A DNA stretch of 25,266 bases. Origin: a virus. How positions within the stretch are numbered: the first letter of the stretch is position 1; every line of letters starts with the position of its first letter. Below the pieces are notes generated by a model. The model saw only the letters and a list, made by a program, of their open reading frames with translations. It did no database searches and was not told the DNA's origin. The translations under genes and the position numbers were made by a program. Below, in pieces: positions 13,677 through 20,545 of this stretch. The DNA is taken from positions 1 to 25,266 of IMG/VR virus record IMGVR_UViG_3300021376_000318. One strand, written 5' to 3'.

Positions 13677-13913
13677 ATGAAAACAGCACAACAAATGCGA
13701 GAAATCGCAAACTCAAAAGCATTCATATCCCTGGAAGAGATTGAAAAGAGTATTGAAAGCCAAGCAAGTATTGGCGAATACTCCTACACAATTTATGATA
13801 GGGAAATTTCAAAGACAGACATTGAAATGTTAGAGCAAAACGGATATGCGATTAACTTCTGTGAATACCCGGCCCACTTTTCCGCAAATTTTAGTTACAC
13901 TATATCTTGGTAA
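13677..13913 (+). CDS. Hypothetical protein, 78 aa
   Basis: Starts MKTAQQMREIANSKAFISLE and continues with a YTIYDREISKTDIEMLEQNG segment. The TAQQMREIA helix and the later DIEMLEQNGYAINF pattern resemble short phage proteins whose role is unknown. Spacing of three bases to the ATPase and two to the next gene supports one message. Confidence 0.65.
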   Translation: MKTAQQMREIANSKAFISLEEIEKSIESQASIGEYSYTIYDREISKTDIEMLEQNGYAINFCEYPAHFSANFSYTISW

Positions 13914-13915
13914 CA

Positions 13916-14344
13916 ATGAGAGTTCATATCCTAACCAGCCAAGAGTTTACAGATGTGTATAAGTACAGCACTGAGGTAACAATTCACTTTGACGATGACA
14001 ACACCTTTCTTTTTCTCAAAGGGGCACAGACCGCCACCATTATCTTTGAGAATGGCTACCTTCAAGTTGATGGCTATGGCACTTACCGTTTTGATGGTGA
14101 GGTATGCCTAGACCACGAAGGTGATGGTGTTCACCTTATTGCCACCGGAACACATTTAGTTTTTATCAAGGAGGATAAGTGGTCGTTTACCTCTTCCAGT
14201 GAAACCTATGAGCTTATGTTTTCGGCGCTTAGAAGCGCTGCGGAAATGATTGAAGAAAACAACTGGAAGATTGAAGAACTGCCGACACGCCTAAAGCCAG
14301 TGTTTAACGCTTACAAGACATTAGACACGTTTTTTAACCAATGA
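13916..14344 (+). CDS. Hypothetical protein, 142 aa
   Basis: A beta-rich N-terminal part (VHILTSQEFTDVYKYSTEVT) is followed by a C-terminal helical part with EETYELMFSALRS-like features (residues about 100-135). No recognisable family. I take the ATG rather than a TTG three codons earlier. The stop overlaps the SNF2 helicase start. Confidence 0.63.
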   Translation: MRVHILTSQEFTDVYKYSTEVTIHFDDDNTFLFLKGAQTATIIFENGYLQVDGYGTYRFDGEVCLDHEGDGVHLIATGTHLVFIKEDKWSFTSSSETYELMFSALRSAAEMIEENNWKIEELPTRLKPVFNAYKTLDTFFNQ

Positions 14345-15933
14345 TGCACTTAAAGGAGAATGGAAACCTATATCTAGAGTATAGGGAGGGGGAGTATTAT
14401 GCAGAGCTGTATGGCATGACTAAGGTTGTGGTGGGAGGGAAAGCCTATTGGAAGGGAAACCTTTCGGCGCTCCGCAAAGAGGCGGTGAAAAATCTCCTTG
14501 AAGATCGTGGCATAGATTGGAAGTCCCCCCAAGGGACCATAATCGCCGAAAAGCTAAAAAGTATGTACGCTAAACTGTACAAAATGTTTGATGCCAAGGT
14601 ACACTCCCTATTCCCCCTCAACGGCAGGAAACTACGCCACCACCAAATAGACACCCTAATGTTTGCCTGCACCAACAAGCACACCCTAGCGGCCCTAGAC
14701 CAAGGCACAGGCAAAACCATTACCACCATCATGAAGTCTAAGTACAGAAACCTCTACCCAACCTTAATAGTTTGTGAGGCTAGTGCCAAAGACAACTGGG
14801 TAACATCTCTCAGCGAACAATGGGGTTTTAATTCCTTTGAGTTTACGGTAGTGTACTCCCAGCGCCGGCACTTTATCCAAGCCTTAAATGAAAAGTTTAT
14901 CATCATCAACTATGACTTATTGCATAGGAGTGTTGACTACCTTAGAAGCAAGGGCATAAAGCACATTATCCTAGACGAGTGCCAACGTATTAAGAGTACC
15001 AAAACCCAAAGGTTTAAGGCGGTGAAGGCTATCCTTAAAGGCTCTGATGCTCATATTACCTTTGCCTCTGGTACACCTAACACAAATAGGGCAGATGATT
15101 TCTTTGCGTACCTTAAACTTTCCGGCCACCCTTTAGGCTCTAACAAGTTAAAGTTTGACCTAAAGTTCCTAGAGAAAGATGGCTTTAAGGTTAAAGGGGC
15201 GAAGAATATCCCCCAGCTAAGAAAGGAAATGGCAAACTTTATGGTAAGGTATAGGCTGGAGGATTGCTGGGATATGCCTAAGAAAAACTATGTGCTTTAT
15301 AGCGTGAAGGGTGATGGCCAATGGCTAGAACAGTATGAGGCTGAGATTAAAAGAATTTGCGACGAAGAGGTTAGGACCAGGCAACAGCTTGAAAACAATA
15401 TCCATTCCCTTAATCGCATTATTTCCCTAGCCAAAGTGCCAATCATTAAGGAAACTATTGACAATATTATTGAGGCGGGGAAGAAAGCTGTGGTGTTTGG
15501 TAGTTATACTGCCCCTTTGCAAGAGGTGTATAGGTTATACCCTTCGGCGGCCTACATTGATGGGAGCGTTTCAACAGAAAAGCGTGGCGACATTATTAGA
15601 AGGTTTACAGGAGATAATAGGTGTAAAGTATTCATTGGCAATATGAGGGCAGCAGGGACTTCTATTGAGCTTCAAAACGCCTCCGATGTACTCTTCTTGA
15701 ATTGGGCGTTTATACCTACCGACTTCGCCCAAGCAGTCAGTAGGGTGTATCGTGCCGGCCAGACCAAGCCAGTGAACATCTATACCATACTTGTAAAAGA
15801 TACTATTGATGAGCATATTTGGAACTTAATGGGAAACAAAATGGAAGACATTGATAAAATTATTGATGGAAAGCCATATAATATGAAAAAGGAAAATATC
15901 TTTGAGGAAATATACAATTACATAAAAAAATGA
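14341..15933 (+). CDS. SNF2-family (SF2) DNA helicase/translocase, 530 aa
   Basis: Motifs in order: LRHHQIDTLMFAC (Q-like, about 98-110), DQGTGKT (Walker A/motif I, 120-126), DECQ (motif II, 212-215, where most family members have DEAH or DESH), SGTP (motif III, 243-246) and QAVSRVYRAGQTKPV (motif VI, 464-478) with two arginine fingers. This is the complete two-lobed SNF2 core of a small phage translocase with a short N-terminal extension and no extra binding domain. It would move along duplex DNA using ATP, remodelling replication or recombination intermediates. It is coupled to the second clamp gene by ATGA. Confidence 0.92.
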   Translation: MMHLKENGNLYLEYREGEYYAELYGMTKVVVGGKAYWKGNLSALRKEAVKNLLEDRGIDWKSPQGTIIAEKLKSMYAKLYKMFDAKVHSLFPLNGRKLRHHQIDTLMFACTNKHTLAALDQGTGKTITTIMKSKYRNLYPTLIVCEASAKDNWVTSLSEQWGFNSFEFTVVYSQRRHFIQALNEKFIIINYDLLHRSVDYLRSKGIKHIILDECQRIKSTKTQRFKAVKAILKGSDAHITFASGTPNTNRADDFFAYLKLSGHPLGSNKLKFDLKFLEKDGFKVKGAKNIPQLRKEMANFMVRYRLEDCWDMPKKNYVLYSVKGDGQWLEQYEAEIKRICDEEVRTRQQLENNIHSLNRIISLAKVPIIKETIDNIIEAGKKAVVFGSYTAPLQEVYRLYPSAAYIDGSVSTEKRGDIIRRFTGDNRCKVFIGNMRAAGTSIELQNASDVLFLNWAFIPTDFAQAVSRVYRAGQTKPVNIYTILVKDTIDEHIWNLMGNKMEDIDKIIDGKPYNMKKENIFEEIYNYIKK

Positions 15934-16979
15934 AAGTAACCCGAACACAACTGAAAAACGCCTTGGCAGCCTTGGCACCAGTAGCAAAAGCAAAAAGCAC
16001 CGCCCCAGCAACTTCTTGGCTGAGGGTAACAGACAGGACAATATCTTGTGCTGGTTTAGATGCTGCCATAATGATTAACATTGAGGCTATCCCCGACACC
16101 ATTCCCAACGACTTTTATGTTTCATACTATGACCTTGAAACAATCGCAAATAAGGGAAACGCCGAAGAGATAGACCTTACCGCTTCCGATGTGCTATACT
16201 TCAAAAGCGGTAGAGGTAAAGGCCAAGTGCCCCTCCAAGATGGTTCTTCGGCTCTATCCTTTGACTATACCTTGGCAGAGCCTTTATTCTCCGAGCCAGT
16301 TAAAGACCTTATTTCGCACCTTTCATTAGCTGGCAGGTTTGCAGGTAACGATGACCTCCGGCCACAAATGTGCCAGGTAAACCTTCAAACACGAAGGGAT
16401 AAGGTGTATTGCTACGCCACCAACGCGTATAGTGTTTACCTTGCAGTTATCAAAGATATTGATAGGGTGGAGGAAAACGATGGCAAGATTGTAAGCATTA
16501 CCCCAAGGTACATTCCGGTAGTTGCGAGTATGCAAGGCATGGTGAATGTTGGTGCCTCTGAGAAATGGCAGCAGTTTAGCGATGGCATTACTTCTTTGTT
16601 TGTGCGTACTGCCGACAACCCAATGAAATTAGAGGTTATTGAGAGTGTGATTATCAAAGAGTACCCAATACTTTGTGAGGTTTCTTTACCTGAGTTTTTG
16701 GGCGCTGTGGAAAGGTGTATATCTTTCAGCCCGAAAGCCACTTCCCTTGTTAGGATTGGTAAGGGTAAAGTGTCCTCGGAGGATATTGACTTTGGCAAGA
16801 ACTATGAGGAAGAGTTTGATGGCTTGCTGGAAGAGAATGTTGTGGGGTTGAATGGTAAACAGTTGCTTCAAGCTGTGGGAATGATTGGCGAGGCTACTAT
16901 TGGCTTCCAAGCAGATAACCGAGTGGTAGGAATTATTAAGGGAGATGTTGCCTTGTACTTTATGCCGGTGATGATATGA
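15930..16979 (+). CDS. Divergent DnaN-like sliding clamp, 349 aa
   Basis: The protein begins MKVTRTQLKNALAALAPVAK, like domain I of beta clamps, has a middle segment FAGNDDLRPQMCQVNL followed by CYATNAYSVYLAV (the domain II TDxxRLA region, with Asn-Ala-Tyr), and ends GDVALYFMPVMI, matching the domain III C-terminus. The length is close to that of full clamps (about 365). It differs greatly from the clamp at 3424-4653 and lacks that gene's N-terminal module and linker. It lies between a helicase and a primase, so it is probably the clamp for replication itself (inference). Confidence 0.75.
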   Translation: MKVTRTQLKNALAALAPVAKAKSTAPATSWLRVTDRTISCAGLDAAIMINIEAIPDTIPNDFYVSYYDLETIANKGNAEEIDLTASDVLYFKSGRGKGQVPLQDGSSALSFDYTLAEPLFSEPVKDLISHLSLAGRFAGNDDLRPQMCQVNLQTRRDKVYCYATNAYSVYLAVIKDIDRVEENDGKIVSITPRYIPVVASMQGMVNVGASEKWQQFSDGITSLFVRTADNPMKLEVIESVIIKEYPILCEVSLPEFLGAVERCISFSPKATSLVRIGKGKVSSEDIDFGKNYEEEFDGLLEENVVGLNGKQLLQAVGMIGEATIGFQADNRVVGIIKGDVALYFMPVMI

Positions 16980-17821
16980 TTTGCACCGTCCTCCAAGACA
17001 ATTACCAGTTAGAGGGAAAGCCTGTGCATATCAAGGCTATCATAGGGCACATTAAAAGTGATGCTATGAGGGATAGGATTGGTGCAATTAGGAAGATGAA
17101 AAAGGAAGAGGCTGATGCTGCCAAGATGATGCTTCCTGCCTTTTTCCCCTCTGGGGTGTTTTCTGGGGGGAAGAAGGCCACCGACTTAGTTAAACATTCA
17201 GGAATTATACACTTAGACATTGATGGAAAACAACGCGCCGAAAGGGTACTATCCCACCTTGACACAACATACGTTTTATTTCTTTTCCGCTCCCCAAGGG
17301 GAGGAGTTAAGATTGGCTTTAAGACAGCTATCCCAAAGGACAATCACCATCACAAGTGGGCATGGGAGTGTATTGATAGAGAGTTTGCCTTCGGCCTTTC
17401 CGACAAAGCCGGAAAGCCTGTAAACAAACAGTGTAACTTGTCCTACGATCCGGAAGCATACCTAAACCTTGAAGCTCCTACCTACACGCCACCCATTATG
17501 CCAGAGGAAAAACCTATCTACTTTAACCCTATGGAGGTAAGGGGTATAGATGATGCGTTAAGGATAGCTGAAAAGGGAGTGCAGAATACAGGCATAACCT
17601 TTCGGCCCGGCCAGCGAAACCTATACGTTTTTAAGATATGCTGTATCCTAAATAGAATGGGCATAGAAATGAACGTGGCAGATAGGTTACTTGCTGGCAG
17701 GTTTGAAGGTAGAAAGTTTGATGGCAAAGAAATAAATGTTACTTTGCGTGGTGTTTATGAAAGGTACGCTAATGAGTTTGCCTCTCGGCCAATTAAATCT
17801 AAAAATAACGGATTGCTATGA
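16976..17821 (+). CDS. Primase-polymerase, BT4734-like / VirE_N (archaeo-eukaryotic primase fold), 281 aa
   Basis: The core contains HLDIDG (79-84) with the paired catalytic Asp residues, SPRGGVKIGF (106-115) and CNLSYDPEAYLN (153-164), the known motif order of the BT4734-like/VirE N-terminal domain. The C-terminal part, about 200-275, is helical (RNLYVFKICCILNRMGIEMN, then VYERYANEF), like a small PriCT-type domain. No fused helicase is present, unlike many larger members. It should lay primers at the phage origin, and in some relatives such enzymes also extend DNA. It is coupled to the second clamp (before) and a zinc-ribbon microprotein (after). Confidence 0.83.
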   Translation: MICTVLQDNYQLEGKPVHIKAIIGHIKSDAMRDRIGAIRKMKKEEADAAKMMLPAFFPSGVFSGGKKATDLVKHSGIIHLDIDGKQRAERVLSHLDTTYVLFLFRSPRGGVKIGFKTAIPKDNHHHKWAWECIDREFAFGLSDKAGKPVNKQCNLSYDPEAYLNLEAPTYTPPIMPEEKPIYFNPMEVRGIDDALRIAEKGVQNTGITFRPGQRNLYVFKICCILNRMGIEMNVADRLLAGRFEGRKFDGKEINVTLRGVYERYANEFASRPIKSKNNGLL

Positions 17822-17934
17822 ACCACTGCCCAATATGCTCTGGGGCGTTAATCAAGCCCGAAAGATGCCCAGACAAGGTGTATCAATGCAAAGAATGTAA
17901 AGCTAAACTTTTTATACTTGTTGTGAAGAAATGA
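17818..17934 (+). CDS. Zinc-ribbon microprotein, 38 aa
   Basis: Encodes MNHCPICSGALIKPERCPDK followed by VYQCKECKAKLFILVVKK. Two CxxC knuckles (CPIC and CKEC) spaced by about 20 residues form a classic zinc ribbon. The start overlaps the primase stop and its stop overlaps the methyltransferase start as ATGA. It may bind nucleic acid or serve as an accessory subunit for either neighbour (inference). Confidence 0.7.
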   Translation: MNHCPICSGALIKPERCPDKVYQCKECKAKLFILVVKK

Positions 17935-19130
17935 AACTGATAAGCCTTTTTAGTGGGATTGGTGGCTTTGAGCTTGCAGCAGAATGGGCTGGCTGGCAGA
18001 ATGTGGTTTCTTGCGAGATTAACCCTTTTGGCAGACAAGTTCTTAACCACTACTGGCCAAACGCCTACCACCACGATGATATTAAAACACTAACTTTTGA
18101 AAAGATAGATTATGAACTCACACAAAGATTTGGGGCAAACTGGAACGCAGATGACATTATTCTCACAGGTGGATTTCCTTGCCAGCCATACTCAGCCGCC
18201 GGGAAGCGACTTGGAAAAGAAGATGAACGCCACCTGTGGCCCGAAATGCGTCGACTCATTCGGGAGGTTCAACCGAAATGGGTTGTGGGCGAAAATGTTC
18301 TCGGCCTTGTTAATTGGAATGACGGGTTGGTCTTCGAGGAGGTGCAAGCTGACTTGGAAAGTGAAGGGTACGAAGTACAACCGTATGTACTTCCAGCTGC
18401 GGGGGTCAACGCCCCCCACAAACGAGATAGAGTTTGGTTTGTTGCCTACCGAACTACTCCCCACCCCGGAAAGTTACGACTGGAACTCAGCCCGACACCC
18501 CGAACTTTGGGAGAAGGACAAGAAGAAATATGCCGAGAAGGGAATAAACCTTCATTGCAACCTACGGCAAATGGCAAGGTTGAGCCTGCTACCGACACCC
18601 ATATCCTCCGAAATACATCATGCGGAGAGGGTAAAGAAACTCAAGGAATCGGGTGCGGAAACAATGGCGAGCAGAAAACTGGGTGCCAGCAGACCGAACG
18701 GCTTGATGGACTTCTTGGACTTCAACCAAATGCTACCGACACCACAAGCATCGGATTTTGTCACCACAGTGAGGGACAACGATTATTCCCTAAGACACTT
18801 GGAGCATCAATCGGGATGGGTCAACAAAATACTCCCCACCCCAGTTTCAGGCGAGTGGAGGGATACCAGGGACAAAGTAAAAGGCAATACTTACAAGCAG
18901 CAAAATCTTACAAGGACAATAGCGAACAATTCCCAAGAATGGGGTGGGAGCAATTCCCAACTCAACCCCCTATTCGTAGCCGAAATGATGGGATTTCCCC
19001 CCAACTGGTTGGAATTACCGTTTCAAAACACCGAAACGAATCCATAAAAGCCTACGGAAACGCCATCGTGCCACAAGTCGTTTACCAAATTTTTAAGGCA
19101 ATAAACGAGTACCAAACTAAAACAACGTAA
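17931..19130 (+). CDS. DNA (cytosine-5) methyltransferase, 399 aa
   Basis: All key motifs are visible: motif I FSGIGGFELA (7-16), motif IV GGFPCQPYSAAGKR with catalytic Cys84, motif VI ENV (121-123), motif VIII HKRDRVWFVA (163-172) and motif X KAYGNAIVPQVVYQIF ahead of the C-terminus. The stretch between motif VIII and the C-terminal block (about 173-335) is polar, low in hydrophobics and Gly/Gln/Thr-rich, an odd makeup for a target-recognition region. A second 311-codon frame runs through most of the gene. It probably methylates phage DNA to evade host restriction. The target sequence cannot be read from the protein. Confidence 0.93.
   Translation: MKLISLFSGIGGFELAAEWAGWQNVVSCEINPFGRQVLNHYWPNAYHHDDIKTLTFEKIDYELTQRFGANWNADDIILTGGFPCQPYSAAGKRLGKEDERHLWPEMRRLIREVQPKWVVGENVLGLVNWNDGLVFEEVQADLESEGYEVQPYVLPAAGVNAPHKRDRVWFVAYRTTPHPGKLRLELSPTPRTLGEGQEEICREGNKPSLQPTANGKVEPATDTHILRNTSCGEGKETQGIGCGNNGEQKTGCQQTERLDGLLGLQPNATDTTSIGFCHHSEGQRLFPKTLGASIGMGQQNTPHPSFRRVEGYQGQSKRQYLQAAKSYKDNSEQFPRMGWEQFPTQPPIRSRNDGISPQLVGITVSKHRNESIKAYGNAIVPQVVYQIFKAINEYQTKTT
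18112..19047 (+). CDS. Overprinted 311-aa ORF inside the methyltransferase gene (+1 frame)
   Basis: This frame is open for 311 codons wholly within the methyltransferase gene. It carries four LPTP motifs: LLPTPESYDW (115-), LLPTPISSEI (159-), MLPTPQASDF (207-) and ILPTPVSGEW (240-), a CKLTWKVKGTKYNRMYFQL segment (78-96), and a C-terminal LNPLFVAEMMGFPPNW (284-299). I recall proteins with the same LPTP and MGFPxxW layout in phage genomes, sometimes labelled as methyltransferases, but cannot verify this here. It may be an independent protein, or reach the ribosome by frameshifting from the enzyme's N-terminal half. The ATG at 18112 and one at 18151 are candidate starts; neither has a Shine-Dalgarno sequence. 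Confidence 0.6.
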   Translation: MNSHKDLGQTGTQMTLFSQVDFLASHTQPPGSDLEKKMNATCGPKCVDSFGRFNRNGLWAKMFSALLIGMTGWSSRRCKLTWKVKGTKYNRMYFQLRGSTPPTNEIEFGLLPTELLPTPESYDWNSARHPELWEKDKKKYAEKGINLHCNLRQMARLSLLPTPISSEIHHAERVKKLKESGAETMASRKLGASRPNGLMDFLDFNQMLPTPQASDFVTTVRDNDYSLRHLEHQSGWVNKILPTPVSGEWRDTRDKVKGNTYKQQNLTRTIANNSQEWGGSNSQLNPLFVAEMMGFPPNWLELPFQNTETNP

Positions 19131-19151
19131 TTTTTATTTTACTTTACTCCT

Positions 19152-19226
19152 ATGAAACTAAAATTAAACGAATCCACCCCCAAGCAGTTTAAAGCAATCA
19201 ATGAGTACCGAGAAAAATATCCATAA
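19152..19226 (+). CDS. Possible 24-aa micro-ORF before the nuclease gene
   Basis: Encodes MKLKLNESTPKQFKAINEYR and four more residues, ending KYP. It follows an A/T-rich stretch (TTTTTATTTTACTTTACTCCT) and overlaps the nuclease start by 26 bases, so it could couple translation. Coding evidence is weak. Confidence 0.35.
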   Translation: MKLKLNESTPKQFKAINEYREKYP

Positions 19227-19662
19227 AGCCTTTGCCTCTTACATGCACTTGCGCTATCCCCACACAATCTTTACCAGTGAGAGCAGTGGCGTGAGGGTTA
19301 GTATCGGCCAGGCACTTGCCCTTAAAGCTACTCGCTCTGAACATACCCACCTTGATGTGTTTGTTTCCGAGGCCAAAGGAGCTTACCACGGCCTTTATAT
19401 TGAGCTTAAAAGGGAATCACCTTTGAAGAAAGATGGTAGCCTTAAAACTGAAAATAAAAAGGTGCGTTTCGGCCCGATATTCAAAACGGTAAACCACCTA
19501 GAAGAACAATACAAAACAATGATACTCCTCAGGGATAAAGGCTATTGCGCCTTCTTCTCCAAATCCCTTGACGATGCCATTAACCTGGTGGATACCTACC
19601 TCGCCCTTGGCCCCAATGAAACAATACAAGGAAAATATTTGTTTGAAAAATTTGGTGGTTAA
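19201..19662 (+). CDS. VRR-NUC-like PD-(D/E)XK nuclease, 153 aa
   Basis: The core is HLDVFVSEAKGAYHGLYIEL followed by KRES, the Asp...ExK active-site arrangement of VRR-NUC proteins, then HLEEQYKTMILLRDKGYCA and a C-terminal DDAINLVDTYL helix. Small phage versions of this family are free-standing Holliday-junction or flap-type nucleases. It probably resolves branched DNA during replication or packaging (inference). The start was chosen as the first ATG after the upstream micro-ORF. Confidence 0.82.
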   Translation: MSTEKNIHKAFASYMHLRYPHTIFTSESSGVRVSIGQALALKATRSEHTHLDVFVSEAKGAYHGLYIELKRESPLKKDGSLKTENKKVRFGPIFKTVNHLEEQYKTMILLRDKGYCAFFSKSLDDAINLVDTYLALGPNETIQGKYLFEKFGG

Positions 19663-19682
19663 GAAAATACTACTTTACTTTG
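19651..19682 (+). promoter_or_regulatory. Possible internal promoter before the transglycosylase-like gene
   Basis: TTTG at 19651-19654 and TTACTTTG at 19675-19682 are about 20 bases apart and differ from the Bacteroidetes consensus by one base in the -7 box. It overlaps the end of the nuclease gene and would place a start near 19689, close to the ATG at 19700. Confidence 0.35.
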
Positions 19683-19699
19683 CATTAAACACAAGAATA

Positions 19700-20014
19700 A
19701 TGAAGATAATTGTTTTAATTGCCGCTATGGTAATGGTGGAAAGCAAGGGAAACCCTTCGGCGCAAAATGGCGATGCGGTGGGTTGCTTGCAGATCCGCCC
19801 CACAATGGTACAACACTTCAACAATATCGGCATACACTTTACCCTAGAGGATAGGCTAGACTGTGAAAAGTCTAAGGCTGCCCTTGCCAAGTGGGTGAAG
19901 ATTAGCGGATATACCGACTTTGAAGTTATTGCCCGGAAATGGAATGGCGGGCCGAAAGGACACCTTAAAGAATCTACCCTTAACTATTGGAAAAAAGTAA
20001 AATCAAACCTATGA
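19700..20014 (+). CDS. Lytic-transglycosylase-like (lysozyme-fold) protein, 104 aa
   Basis: The sequence VMVESKGNPSAQNGDAVGCL (12-31) then QIRP fits the catalytic-Glu motif of goose-lysozyme/SLT-type transglycosylases, with Glu14 as the acid and the GD..G.LQI turn after it. Residues RKWNGGPKGH later match the usual xWNGG segment. The frame can be extended upstream by 44 codons, but those overlap the nuclease gene and read poorly. No signal peptide is clear. A cell-wall enzyme among replication genes is unexpected; it may be a virion or DNA-entry enzyme, or a truncated relative used for something else. Confidence 0.78.
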   Translation: MKIIVLIAAMVMVESKGNPSAQNGDAVGCLQIRPTMVQHFNNIGIHFTLEDRLDCEKSKAALAKWVKISGYTDFEVIARKWNGGPKGHLKESTLNYWKKVKSNL

Positions 20015-20361
20015 AAAAAACAGTGCGCGGAGCAACCCTCCCCACAGCAATCCAAACCCTTATCCCAAGCATTGAATCTTGGGCACAGGCTAGAGGCATA
20101 ACCTCCCCCCAATCCCAACTCCTAAAGTTCTTTGAAGAAGGTGGTGAGCTTGCAAGCGCACTGCTTAAAAACAAAGAGGAAGAGGAAAAAGACGCTGTGG
20201 GAGATGTGCTTGTAACACTCATAATCTATTGCAAACTCCGAAACATTAACCTCGCCGAATGTCTTACCCTAGCATGGGAACAAATCAAAAACCGTACTGG
20301 CAAGACGCAAGGTGGCATATTTGTAAAAGATGAAACAGACAGCACTACACCTAATAAGTAA
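20011..20361 (+). CDS. MazG-like nucleotide pyrophosphohydrolase, 116 aa
   Basis: The all-alpha NTP-PPase signature is visible: LKFFEEGGELASALLKNKEE then EKDAVGDVLVTLI, giving the paired Glu and the ExxD metal-binding helices, and it ends with AWEQIKNRTGKTQGGIFVKD, a common tail in phage MazG proteins. It would hydrolyse (d)NTPs, or alarmone-type nucleotides, to monophosphates. I chose the ATG that overlaps the previous stop (ATGA) rather than an upstream ATG eight codons earlier. Confidence 0.83.
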   Translation: MKKTVRGATLPTAIQTLIPSIESWAQARGITSPQSQLLKFFEEGGELASALLKNKEEEEKDAVGDVLVTLIIYCKLRNINLAECLTLAWEQIKNRTGKTQGGIFVKDETDSTTPNK

Positions 20362-20527
20362 CATTGAGGACTTAATCGTAGAGTTAAAACTCCACATTGA
20401 AGAAGCCGACAATGGAAGCAAGACCGCCCAAAGAACTATGAGCAAAGCCTCCTTCCGGCTGGTCAGAAACGCCACAGCATTCAAAAACATTATCAAAGAC
20501 TTAAAGCCATACGGCAGAAAATTTTAA
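20330..20527 (+). CDS. Histone H1-like Hc1-type small protein (tentative), 65 aa
   Basis: A helical protein, MKQTALHLISNIEDLIVELK onward, with ADNGSKTAQRTMSKASFRLV (about 25-44), which resembles the GNKxAGTRARKASL segment of small Bacteroidetes Hc1-like proteins, and a basic C-terminus. It may coat or compact DNA. The assignment rests on this one segment and is tentative. Its start overlaps the MazG gene by 32 bases. Confidence 0.5.
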   Translation: MKQTALHLISNIEDLIVELKLHIEEADNGSKTAQRTMSKASFRLVRNATAFKNIIKDLKPYGRKF

Positions 20528-20545
20528 CCACTAATCCGTTAAACT

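Noticed and set aside
18192-18464. 90-codon minus-strand frame in the methyltransferase gene
   Set aside because: A third frame over a region already open in two frames; contains no family motif and is short enough to be chance.
19568-19699. 44-residue N-terminal extension of the transglycosylase-like protein
   Set aside because: It runs within the nuclease gene in another frame, reads poorly, and ends at an ATG with a better upstream context.
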